Part shown: positions 42,012-49,982 of the stretch, one piece after another | Position numbering within the stretch: the first letter of the stretch is position 1 | Layout: each line of letters opens with the position of its first letter | Assembly: GCA_964531735.1 (NCBI GenBank) | Contig: CAZHGD010000035.1 | Coordinates: 1 to 52,256 of the forward strand | DNA from: CAZHGD01 sp964531735 | Lineage (GTDB): Bacteria > Armatimonadota > UBA10988 | Direction of reading: 5' to 3' | DNA length: 52,256 nt | Program-made: the position numbers and the translations under genes | The notes under the pieces: model-generated | What the model saw: only the letters and a program-made list of their open reading frames with translations | Databases searched by the model: none | What the model was told of the DNA's origin: nothing

Positions 42012-42968
42012 CTACGGGATGGTGAGCACCACCTTGCCCAAGTTCTGGCGGTTCTCCAGGATGGCGTGGGCCGCCTCGGCCTGAGCCATCGGCAGCACCT
42101 CATGGATCACCGGCCGAATGGCGCCGCTGGCGAACGCGTCCCAGAGCAGGCGCTCCAGTCCGGTCAGGATCTCGGCCTTCATCGCCGCCGAACGACTGCG
42201 CAGTGTGCTGCCGATCAACCGCAGACCGCGGCGGAAGAACAGATTCACGTCGATCTGGGTGAGCGGGCCACCGAGCGTCGCGATGACGATCCACCGCCCG
42301 CCGGGCGCCATCTTCCCGAGGCAGTGGCCGAGTTCGGGCCCGCCCACGCAGTCGAGGGCGATATCGACCGCAAAGTCCGCGATCACCGGAGCCAGGTCGT
42401 CGGTGGTGTGGTTGACCACCACGTCGGCGCCGAGCTGGCGCACGAACTCGGCCTTGGCCGCGGAGCCGACGGTGGTCACGACCTTGCCGCCGAGCAGCTT
42501 GGTCAACTGGATGGCCGCGGTGCCCAGCCCGCTGGCGCCGGCCTGCACCAGCACCGTGTCGCCGGCCTTCAGGCCACCTTCGAGGCACAGGTTGAGGTAC
42601 GCGGTGGCGAACACCTCGGGGATGGCGGCGGCCTCGGCCATCGACAGACCGGCCGGCACCGGCAGCGCCATGTCGGCCGGCACGGCGACGCGCTCGGCAT
42701 AGCCGCCGCCGCCCAGGAGCGCACAGACCGCGTCACCCACCTGCCAGCGGCCACCGGCCGGCGCGTGGCTGACCTGGCCGGCGACTTCGAGGCCCATCCA
42801 CTCGGGCCAGCCCGGCGGCGGCGGGTAGGTGCCGGCGCGCTGCATCAGGTCGGCGCGGTTCAGGCCGGCCGCCCGTACGTCGACGATGATCTCGTCGGCC
42901 CGCGGCGCCGGATCGGGCACTTCGCGCCAGACCAAGGCTCCACCGTCACCAACCAGCATGGCGTGCAT
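42012..42968 (-). CDS. NADPH:quinone oxidoreductase, PIG3-like MDR
   Basis: A 318-residue zinc-independent medium-chain reductase. The opening MHAMLVGDGGALVWREVPDP, RAAGLNRADLMQRAGTYPPPPG and LGLEV-like segment WMGLEVAGQV match the TP53I3/PIG3 quinone oxidoreductase group. The cofactor domain reads VLVQAGASGLGTAAIQLTKLLG and DIALDCVGGPEL. It would reduce quinones or conjugated carbonyls with NADPH. The ATG at 42968 is preferred over an upstream TTG because AGGAG lies six bases before it. A perfect 9-bp hairpin precedes that site. It lies downstream of another MDR gene on the same strand. Confidence 0.9.
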   Translation of the reverse strand: MHAMLVGDGGALVWREVPDPAPRADEIIVDVRAAGLNRADLMQRAGTYPPPPGWPEWMGLEVAGQVSHAPAGGRWQVGDAVCALLGGGGYAERVAVPADMALPVPAGLSMAEAAAIPEVFATAYLNLCLEGGLKAGDTVLVQAGASGLGTAAIQLTKLLGGKVVTTVGSAAKAEFVRQLGADVVVNHTTDDLAPVIADFAVDIALDCVGGPELGHCLGKMAPGGRWIVIATLGGPLTQIDVNLFFRRGLRLIGSTLRSRSAAMKAEILTGLERLLWDAFASGAIRPVIHEVLPMAQAEAAHAILENRQNLGKVVLTIP

Positions 42969-42985
42969 CAACAACTCCTGTTCGT

Positions 42986-43008
42986 GCGGCCGGCGACCAG
43001 CCGGCCGC
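42986..43008 (-). other. GC hairpin just before the quinone reductase ribosome binding site
   Basis: GCGGCCGGC and GCCGGCCGC form a perfect 9-bp stem with a 5-base loop. In mRNA sense AGGAG follows about six bases after the stem. With no T-tract it may be a processing or attenuation site rather than a terminator. Confidence 0.5.
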
Positions 43009-43035
43009 TGCCGCGGTGGCGATGACCGACGCGGC

Positions 43036-44040
43036 TCATCGCACCAACCCCCAGTCGAAGACGATGCCGAGCGGCGGATGCGGGTCGTCGGCCAGCCGCC
43101 CGTAGACCTGCCCGGCGGTGGCCGGCGAGACCACCTCGGAGATGATCGGCCGCACCTTCAGCCGGCCGGCACCGATCAGCGCCAGCAGCGTGCGGTAGTC
43201 GTCGCGCGTGGTCCAGTAGCCCGGGCGCGACTCGACCTGCGGCCGCACGAACGTGTGCGCGCCGATCAGCGAGACGCCCGGCTTGTGGACATACTGGTAG
43301 AAGTCGATGTTGGCATCGGGAATGCGCGTGCAGCCGAGCAGCGCGACGCGCCCTTCGCGGGCCACGCACTCCAGGGCCTGCTGCAGGGCGGCGGCCACGC
43401 CGGTCACCTCGATTACGGCGTTGGCGCCCTGGCCGCAGGTCAGCTCCTTGACCTGCTCGGCCAGGTGCTCGGTATCCGGCGCGAAGGCGTGGTCGGCGCC
43501 GAGCGTCAGCGCCAGTTCGCGGCGCCGCGCATCGAAGTCGCAGACGATCACCGGGATGCAGCCGCTGAGCGCTGCGGCCTGCGTCGCGAAGACGCCGAGC
43601 AGGCCGAGGCCGATGACCATGGCCGATTCGCCGATCTCCACCCGCAGTTTGCGCACGCCCTGCAGACCCATGGCGGCAATGGCGACGAACGAGGCCTCGA
43701 GCGAGTCCACCCGCTCGTCACGGACCACCGTGGACTGGGCGGCCGGCTGCACCGCGTGCGAGCGGTGGCCCGAGAAGGTGGCCAAGACGCGCTCACCGAG
43801 CGCGAGGTTGGTCACGCCGTCGCCGAGCGCGATCACCCGGCCGATGCCGCAGTAGCCCGGGTAGTACGGGAACGTCAGGGAGGTGTTCGGCAGGCCCATC
43901 AGGTTGGCCCGCTCCGTGCCGGCGCTGACGACGGTGTAGTCGTTCTCCAACAGCACCTCGCCGGGCTTGGGCTGCGGCACCTCGAACGGCTTGAGCACCG
44001 CCTGGCCGACGGATTCGACGACGACAACGTGTCCGGTCAT
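43036..44040 (-). CDS. MDR-superfamily dehydrogenase, BchC/sorbitol dehydrogenase-like
   Basis: A 334-residue oxidoreductase. The N-terminal domain has DYTVVSAGTERANLMG, with S-A-G-T-E where classical zinc enzymes have C-G-T/S-D, the same change as in the dehydrogenase at 19965. PYYPGYCGIGRVIALGDGV and the cofactor domain AMVIGLGLLGVFATQAAALSG follow, then AVIEVTGVAAALQQALECV. AAGGGA precedes the ATG at 44040. Substrate unknown; a sugar alcohol or similar is likely. It is followed by the quinone reductase across 67 bases with a strong hairpin. Confidence 0.87.
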   Translation of the reverse strand: MTGHVVVVESVGQAVLKPFEVPQPKPGEVLLENDYTVVSAGTERANLMGLPNTSLTFPYYPGYCGIGRVIALGDGVTNLALGERVLATFSGHRSHAVQPAAQSTVVRDERVDSLEASFVAIAAMGLQGVRKLRVEIGESAMVIGLGLLGVFATQAAALSGCIPVIVCDFDARRRELALTLGADHAFAPDTEHLAEQVKELTCGQGANAVIEVTGVAAALQQALECVAREGRVALLGCTRIPDANIDFYQYVHKPGVSLIGAHTFVRPQVESRPGYWTTRDDYRTLLALIGAGRLKVRPIISEVVSPATAGQVYGRLADDPHPPLGIVFDWGLVR

Positions 44041-44099
44041 GAGGGTCCCTTCCTGCGCGGTCCGCCGGCACCGGTTGCCAGGCGGAGGCGCGGTCTATG

Positions 44100-45002
44100 C
44101 TAGAGGAGCGCCGTGCTGAAGTAGCGCTCGGCGCGGTCGGGCAGCACGGTGGCCACGTTGCCGCCGAACCGCTGGGCGAGCTGACGGGCCGCCCAGACAT
44201 TGGCGCCCGACGAGGTGCCGACGAGCAGGCCGAGTTCGCGGGCCAACTGCCGAGTGGTGCCGACCGCGTCTTCGTCGGTCACTTCGACCACTTCGTCCAC
44301 CAGGTTGACGTCGAGAATGGCCGGCACGAAGCCGTCACCGATGCCCTGGATGGCGTGGAGCCCCGGCTCGTGCCCGAGCAGCGCGGCCACTCCGTGCGGC
44401 TCGACCGCGGCGACATGGATCTCGGGGCGCTGCTCCTTGAGGAACGCGCCGACTCCCTGCAGCGTGCCACCGCTGCCGACGCCGGCGACGAAGCAGTCGA
44501 TCCGGCCGTCCATCTGCGCCCACAGCTCGCGCGCCGTGGTCTCGTAGTGGCAGCGCGGATTGTCCGGGTTCTCGAACTGCTGCGGCACGAACACCCGCGC
44601 GTCGGCCGCGGCCAGCTCGCGCACCTTGTTCACCGCGCCGGCGATGCTCTCGGCATCGGGCGTCAGCACCAACTCGGCGCCCAGCGCCTGGATGATCTTC
44701 TTGCGCTCCTCGCTCATGCCTTCGGGCATCACGATGCGCACCTGGTAACCCTTGAGTCGGCCGACCAGCGCCATGGCGATGCCGGTGTTGCCCGAGGTCG
44801 GCTCAACGATGATGGAATCGGGCCGCAACAGGCCCCGGCGCTCGGCGCCCTCGATCATGGCCAGCGCCACGCGATCCTTGATGGACCCACCCGGATTGAG
44901 GAATTCGGCTTTGGCAAAGACGCGCTCACCGCGCAACTGCAACAGCCGCGTGTTGCCGATCAGGTCGAGTATGGAGTCGGTTACCTTGGTCTCAACGGTC
45001 AT
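44100..45002 (-). CDS. cysK: Cysteine synthase (O-acetylserine sulfhydrylase)
   Basis: A 300-residue PLP enzyme making cysteine from O-acetylserine and sulfide. The PLP Lys is Lys42 in LNPGGSIKDRVA; the substrate loop is EPTSGNTGIAMA (Ser70 onward); the phosphate loop is GVGSGGTLQGVG; the C-terminal motif is LLVGTSSGANVWAA. Length and motifs fit CysK/CysM; I cannot separate the two with certainty. GAGG lies about ten bases before the ATG at 45002. The gene is in a minus-strand run between a URO-D-type gene and an MDR gene, with gaps of about 60 bases, so co-transcription is possible but not certain. Confidence 0.93.
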   Translation of the reverse strand: MTVETKVTDSILDLIGNTRLLQLRGERVFAKAEFLNPGGSIKDRVALAMIEGAERRGLLRPDSIIVEPTSGNTGIAMALVGRLKGYQVRIVMPEGMSEERKKIIQALGAELVLTPDAESIAGAVNKVRELAAADARVFVPQQFENPDNPRCHYETTARELWAQMDGRIDCFVAGVGSGGTLQGVGAFLKEQRPEIHVAAVEPHGVAALLGHEPGLHAIQGIGDGFVPAILDVNLVDEVVEVTDEDAVGTTRQLARELGLLVGTSSGANVWAARQLAQRFGGNVATVLPDRAERYFSTALL

Positions 45003-45066
45003 CAGATACGTGCCTCAACCGTGCGGTTGGCGCCGGGCTCGCCGAGTCCTCCCCGGCCGGTCGCCG

Positions 45067-46098
45067 TCAGGCCACGCCCTGGTAGACCGCCACGATGTTC
45101 TCGGGCGGCACGTCGGGCTGGAACAGGTGCGCCGGACCGAGGATGTAGCCGCCGCCCGCGCCGGCCACGGTGCAGTAGCGCCGCGCCTCGGCCGTGACCT
45201 CGGCGGGTGTGCCACGGGTCAGCAGGCGCTGCATGTCGAGGCCACCGTGGAAGGCCAGCCGGTCGCCGAAGTCGCGCTTGAGCGTCTCGGGCGACATGTC
45301 GTCACCAACCGGCTGGATCGGGTCGAGAACATCGACACCGAGCTCGATCAGGTCGCCGATGAAGGGCCGCACCAGGCCGCACGAATGGAACATCGCCCGG
45401 CCGCCGAGACCGTGGATGAGGTCGACCATCTCTTTGAGGTAGGGCGCCACGAACTGGCGGAACATGGCGATGGACATCAGCGGCGCGTGCTGCGAGCCGA
45501 GATCGCTGATGACCAGGTAGAGGTCGATGCGCCCGCCGGTCAGCTCCGCGGCGCGGGTGTAGTCCTCGCGGTAGAAGTCGGTGAACCGGCGGCAGAGGCT
45601 GTGGACCCAGCCGGGCCGCTCGATCATGTCCAGGAACATGCCCTCCCAGCCGCGCACCAGCGCCGCGCGCTGCCAGACGTCGGCGAACCCGTAGAGCAGC
45701 GCCCGGTCCGGGTGCCGGCGGCACTGTGCGGCCAGGTCCGAGCGGTCGAGGCAGTCGGGGCTGGGCCAGTCGAACGCCTCCAGTTCGGCCAGACTGGCGG
45801 CGTCGGCCAGCGCGCCGCTGGTGTCCTCGCGCAGCGGTCCCCAGGGCGTGGGCCGGTAGATGAACCGCTCGCCCCAGTAGTTCTGCAAGACGCCGCCACC
45901 AAGGTCCTGGTCCGGCGGCGCGGGCGCCGACAGATGGCGGATGTCCACGCCGAGATCGTCGAGCACGCGGTCGCGATCGGCGGTGCCGCAATGCGCCAGC
46001 AGACGCTGCCAGGCCGGTGGCTCGGCCCAGAAGTCACACGGCGTACGGTCGGGCTGCTCGTGCCGCAGTGCCGTCAGGACCCGTTCGCGCGAGGTCAT
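45067..46098 (-). CDS. Uroporphyrinogen-decarboxylase-like (URO-D) methyltransferase homologue
   Basis: A 343-residue TIM barrel of the URO-D superfamily. It starts MTSRERVLTALRHEQPDRTP, the usual opening of the corrinoid/CoM methyltransferase-like branch, not of true HemE. The zinc-type motif GGRAMFHSCGLVRPF provides His and Cys, and AFHGGLDMQRLL supplies a further His. Genes like this are frequent in planctomycete-like and Lentisphaerota genomes, often near sugar genes, and act or are predicted to act in methyl transfer from methylated compounds. No corrinoid protein is visible here. GGAGGG lies before the ATG at 46098. It diverges from the LamG/discoidin gene. Confidence 0.87.
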   Translation of the reverse strand: MTSRERVLTALRHEQPDRTPCDFWAEPPAWQRLLAHCGTADRDRVLDDLGVDIRHLSAPAPPDQDLGGGVLQNYWGERFIYRPTPWGPLREDTSGALADAASLAELEAFDWPSPDCLDRSDLAAQCRRHPDRALLYGFADVWQRAALVRGWEGMFLDMIERPGWVHSLCRRFTDFYREDYTRAAELTGGRIDLYLVISDLGSQHAPLMSIAMFRQFVAPYLKEMVDLIHGLGGRAMFHSCGLVRPFIGDLIELGVDVLDPIQPVGDDMSPETLKRDFGDRLAFHGGLDMQRLLTRGTPAEVTAEARRYCTVAGAGGGYILGPAHLFQPDVPPENIVAVYQGVA

Positions 46099-46200
46099 CG
46101 GTGCACACCCTCCAGCCCGACCAGTTCGGCCGCCTGGCACCGATCCTTCCCGGCGCAGGAGTCCACGCCGCGAGCGGGAACCCGCCGGCGGGAGCCGCCC

Positions 46201-47820
46201 ATGCCGATTCTGCTCGCTGCTCTCCTGCTCTTGGCCGGGCCGGCCGGCGCCGGTCAGTTGATCTGCCATTTCGACGAGGGCGTCGACGCCGACGTCAACG
46301 ACTTCGGCGAGCGCACCGCGCGGGGCGGCTGGCAGCTCAGCGCGCCGGGCACCGGTTGCCCGGTCCATCCCGCTGGCCGCGCCCTGGACACCGGCCGCGT
46401 GGGCGATCCGTCACAGGTGATCGAGATTCCCGTGTCGCCCGCCGCCGACTTCTCGCAAGGCACGGTGGAGTGCTGGGTCAAGTCGGCCTGGGACTGGCAG
46501 GTGGACCGCGACCACCACAGCTTTCTCTATCTGAAGCTGACCGGCGGCCACTGGCAGAGCCTGTGCCTGTACCACCACGGCCGCATGGGCGACGCGCGCA
46601 CCTTGGCCTTCAACATCTATGACGGCACCGACAACTGCGTCATGGTGACCGCCGAGAAGCTCGGCTGGAAGGCCGGCGAGTGGCACCATCTGGCGGCCAG
46701 TTGGACCGAGCACAGCGAGTGGTTGTTCGGCGACGGCAAGCTGGTGGCGCAGCGCGCCTACCCGAACGCCATGCACCTCACTCGCCCCGCCGGGCCGCTG
46801 CGCATCGGCGCGCCGGGCCTGTGGGGTGCCGCCGGCAGCAGCCTGATCGACGAGGTGCGGCTCAGCGACCGGCCGCTGTACGCCGGCCGGCCAGGCTTCG
46901 TGCCACCCACGGCGCGCCTGCCGCACCGCCTGCCCAGCGGCGTGGGCGGCGTGCCAGCCAAGGTCACCGCCAGTTCCACCGCGCCCGCGGTGACCCGTGA
47001 CGAGGACGTGCCGGCGCTGCACGACGGGCGCTACGGCGAGGCGGCCTACCTCGACGCCGGCGAGCAGCAGGTCTGGGCGCGAGTGGACCTGCCCGCGCCG
47101 GCCGAGGTCACCGCGATCCGCTGGAGCCGCGACGGACGGCCGCTCACCGGTGCTGTCGTGGTGAAGGCCACCGAGATCCCGCGCGACTACCGGGTCGAAG
47201 TCTCGCTCGACGGGAGCACCTGGCGGACCGTGGCCGAACGGACCGGCTACTGGTACCGCGCCGGCGAGATCCCGGTCACCGGCATGGTGGTGGAGGACCG
47301 CTTCGCGCCGGCGACCGCGCGGCAGGTGCGGCTGACCGTGACCAAGGGCCAGCCGCCGGGTCTGGGACCGCGGGTGGCGCTCGACGAGCTGCAGGTGCTG
47401 GACGCGGGTGGCACCAACCTGGCCCGGACGGCCCGCATCGTCACCGCCCGCACGGCGCAGACCACGGTCTACCGGCCGGACCACGTGCTCGATGGCCGGC
47501 TGGGCGAGGAGTCGTGCTGGCGCGCGGCGGCGCCCGGCGAAGCCTGGTTGGAACTGGCCTGCGAGCGCGCGGTGACGCTCCACCGGCTGCGTTGGTCGCG
47601 GTCGGCCGAGGGCCTGCCCGGCGAGGGCACGCCCCGTGACCTGGTGGTCGAGGCGCAGCAGGCGGGCGCCTGGGTCGAGGTCGGTCGGGTGACCGGCAAC
47701 AGCAGCCCGGCTCCTGCGGAACTGGCCCTCAAGCCGGTGACGAGCGAGCGATGGCGACTGCGCATCCTGGCCACAACCGATGGAAAGGCGGCGGCGATTG
47801 ATGAACTGGTCTTCGACTAG
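46201..47820 (+). CDS. Secreted LamG plus two discoidin-like (F5/8 type C) domains
   Basis: A 539-residue exported protein: signal peptide MPILLAALLLLAGPAGAG, with GGGAG seven bases before the ATG at 46201. Residues 20-230 are a LamG-like jelly roll (ICHFDEGVDADV, FSQGTVECWVKSAW, WKAGEWHHLAASW, SLIDEVRLSDRPLY). Two discoidin/F5-8C-like modules follow: 255-405 (WARVDLPAPAEVTAIRWSRDG, YRVEVSLDGSTWRTVAE, VALDELQVLD) and 408-539 (LELACERAVTLHRLRWSRSAEG, AAIDELVFD). There is no enzyme motif, so it is probably a glycan-binding surface protein. Its last bases overlap the next gene, a probable glycosidase, so the two are likely made together. Confidence 0.83.
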   Translation: MPILLAALLLLAGPAGAGQLICHFDEGVDADVNDFGERTARGGWQLSAPGTGCPVHPAGRALDTGRVGDPSQVIEIPVSPAADFSQGTVECWVKSAWDWQVDRDHHSFLYLKLTGGHWQSLCLYHHGRMGDARTLAFNIYDGTDNCVMVTAEKLGWKAGEWHHLAASWTEHSEWLFGDGKLVAQRAYPNAMHLTRPAGPLRIGAPGLWGAAGSSLIDEVRLSDRPLYAGRPGFVPPTARLPHRLPSGVGGVPAKVTASSTAPAVTRDEDVPALHDGRYGEAAYLDAGEQQVWARVDLPAPAEVTAIRWSRDGRPLTGAVVVKATEIPRDYRVEVSLDGSTWRTVAERTGYWYRAGEIPVTGMVVEDRFAPATARQVRLTVTKGQPPGLGPRVALDELQVLDAGGTNLARTARIVTARTAQTTVYRPDHVLDGRLGEESCWRAAAPGEAWLELACERAVTLHRLRWSRSAEGLPGEGTPRDLVVEAQQAGAWVEVGRVTGNSSPAPAELALKPVTSERWRLRILATTDGKAAAIDELVFD

Positions 47821-49867
47821 CCTCCAACGCGGCGCCATCGCGCTGCTGCTCTGCGGGCCGGCCGTCGGGGCCGAGGTGGTGCTGTCGTCGCCGGTGGCAC
47901 GGTTCACCATCTCCACGGCGCACGGCAACCTTCTCGCCGCCGAACGCGGTGTGCCGCTGCTGGCCGACTGCGCCGACGAGTACCTGCTGCTCACCGACCG
48001 TGGCGAGCAGCGGGCCACCGAGGCCGACGACGCGGTCATCTGGACCCGTCCCTCGCCCGGCCAGTTCGTGCTGCACTGCCGCAACGCGAAGCTCGGCCTG
48101 ACCATCACCAAGACCTGGCGGTTGTCGGCCGATGGTGCCTGCCTGGCCAAGACGGTCGAGACGGCGCCGCTGACCACGCGCGGCGAGTTGCGCGTGCGGT
48201 CGGTCGTCAGACTGGCGCCGGCCTACCGCACCGGCTCGTCCTACTACACGCCGCGTCAGTCGTGGAACGCAGCACCGCCCACCGAGCTGTTCGGCGTCCG
48301 GCCGGCGGCGTCCATCACGCAACCGATCGTCTCGGGCTCGGGCTGGGACAACCGCTTCGTGGTGGCCTTCAAGCCCGGCGCGCCGGCCGTCGGCCACTGG
48401 CGCTGGGCGGTCCGCGGCGAGCATGTCATGCCCTCGGCGGTCATGGCCAGTTGGGGCGTGCGCAGCCCGCACGCGTTGACCTACACACCGGAGGGCTGGT
48501 CGTTCCTGCTCTACCACACGCTCGACGGCGAGCCGGCGCCGGTCTCGGCCACCGCGCACTACCTGCTGACGCCGGGCGACTACCTCGACGCCTGGCGCTG
48601 GTACCGCGCACAGCCCGAGCACCGCGCCTGGGAAGAGCGGCCGGTGCCGCAGTGGGCCACGCAGGCCGCGCTGGGCGGTTTCTGGCACGCCGCCGGCGAC
48701 ACCGACGCCGCGCAGCTCAAACAGGCCCACGAGACCGCGCGCAAGCTGGCCGGCCGCACCGTGCCGCTGGGTGTCTTCGCCTGGTCGCTCGATGGCGACT
48801 ACGAGACCGACCGGCCGTTCGCCAACGAGATGGGCACGGCCATCATGACGCCCGAGTACGTGCGGGCGCGGGTGGCCGAGTTCCAGCGCGAGCCCGGGGT
48901 CAAGCTGGGGCTGTACTTCCAGGGCTGCTTGCTGGAGGGGCTCACCGCGGCCTACCGCCAGCATCCGGAGTGGGCCTTGCAGGGCGCCGACGGCAGGCCC
49001 GTCGACAGCGGGTTCAAGGACAACGCCGCCGGGGCGATGTACTGGTTCAATCCGCTGGCGGAGGGTTGGCGGCAGCACTACCTGGCGCGCCTCCAGGCGG
49101 TCTGCCGCGCCTACGATCCCGGCTGGATCTACTGCGACGGCGGCTGCGCCGTGGAGGCCACCGACTATCGCGCGCGCCGGCCCATTCTGTCCGACGACTG
49201 GAACCGCTTCTACCGCGCGCAGCAGGACACCGTGCACGGCACCGGGCCGTCGCGGGCGGTTCTGCTCAACTCGCAGTGCTGGCCGTTCGGCGACCTGTAC
49301 TGGTTGGAGTGCAGCTACTTCGGCGCCGCCGATCCCTGGCGCAACGCCATGGAGTTCTGCTTCGACACCAAGCTACTGCACACGCCGCAGCGGACCATGC
49401 TGCCGCTCTACTGGCAGAACGACGACAAGTACCTGGCGCTGTGTGTCGCCTTCGGCTTCACGCCGACGACCTCCGGCACGGTCGGCCCGTTCGACGACCG
49501 GGTCCACCGGGCGATCGAGTGTGCCTGGCAGATGCGGCGGGCCTCGCTGCTCCTCAGCAACCGCGTGGTGACGCCGGCGTGGCATCGCGACGGCGGGCCG
49601 GTGGTCTGCTTCGCCGAACAGGTCGGCGGCGCGGTGGTGGTGCCGGTGTTCAACTTCGGCGACACGGCGCGCGTGGCGGTCACCGTCGACACGCGCGAGG
49701 CCGGGCTGCCCGCGAGCGTGCCGGCCACCGTGGTCCACCCGTTCGAGCGCGGGCACGACGAGGATCTCGGCCCGCGGCAGGCCGCCGGCGGCCAGTTGAG
49801 GTTCGAGCTGGCGGTGCCACCGGGCTTCGCCGGGCTGCGACTGGTGGTGCTGGGCCGCGGATGGTGA
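47801..49867 (+). CDS. Secreted clan GH-D/GH36-like glycosidase candidate
   Basis: A 688-residue exported protein. The signal peptide runs MNWSSTSLQRGAIALLLCGPAVGA; an ATG at 47780 would add an Arg-rich extension, and the start is not certain. A beta-sandwich (30-260) is followed by a barrel resembling GH36/GH31 alpha-galactosidase-like enzymes: VPLGVFAWSLDGDYETD, VKLGLYFQGCLLEGL, MYWFNPLAEGWRQHYL and YDPGWIYCDGGCAVEATD, where Asp in YCDGG could be the nucleophile. A C-terminal beta domain closes (VVVPVFNFGDTARVAV). It overlaps the end of the LamG/discoidin gene, so it is translationally coupled. The actual activity is not proven by motif. Confidence 0.75.
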   Translation: MNWSSTSLQRGAIALLLCGPAVGAEVVLSSPVARFTISTAHGNLLAAERGVPLLADCADEYLLLTDRGEQRATEADDAVIWTRPSPGQFVLHCRNAKLGLTITKTWRLSADGACLAKTVETAPLTTRGELRVRSVVRLAPAYRTGSSYYTPRQSWNAAPPTELFGVRPAASITQPIVSGSGWDNRFVVAFKPGAPAVGHWRWAVRGEHVMPSAVMASWGVRSPHALTYTPEGWSFLLYHTLDGEPAPVSATAHYLLTPGDYLDAWRWYRAQPEHRAWEERPVPQWATQAALGGFWHAAGDTDAAQLKQAHETARKLAGRTVPLGVFAWSLDGDYETDRPFANEMGTAIMTPEYVRARVAEFQREPGVKLGLYFQGCLLEGLTAAYRQHPEWALQGADGRPVDSGFKDNAAGAMYWFNPLAEGWRQHYLARLQAVCRAYDPGWIYCDGGCAVEATDYRARRPILSDDWNRFYRAQQDTVHGTGPSRAVLLNSQCWPFGDLYWLECSYFGAADPWRNAMEFCFDTKLLHTPQRTMLPLYWQNDDKYLALCVAFGFTPTTSGTVGPFDDRVHRAIECAWQMRRASLLLSNRVVTPAWHRDGGPVVCFAEQVGGAVVVPVFNFGDTARVAVTVDTREAGLPASVPATVVHPFERGHDEDLGPRQAAGGQLRFELAVPPGFAGLRLVVLGRGW

Positions 49868-49907
49868 TCCGCGATCGCCGATGTCGCCGGCAGGTGACGC
49901 GACCGGC

Positions 49908-49936
49908 TTGATGGGCCGGTGGCGCGACGCTAGACT
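49908..49936 (+). promoter_or_regulatory. Candidate promoter for the hybrid histidine kinase
   Basis: TTGATG (49908-49913) and TAGACT (49931-49936) are exactly 17 bases apart in the 115-base gap before the kinase gene. Each matches four of six consensus bases. Confidence 0.35.
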
Positions 49937-49982
49937 CAGCCGGTACTCGCGGGGTTGGTGGCTGGTTGGTCGATGGTGATCA

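Noticed and set aside
45067..46098. True uroporphyrinogen decarboxylase (HemE)
   Set aside because: The N-terminal sequence and the HSCG motif fit the methyltransferase-like branch, not heme synthesis, and no heme genes are nearby.
47729..49237. 502-codon minus-strand frame opposite the glycosidase
   Set aside because: No recognisable family; the plus strand has a signal peptide and barrel motifs.
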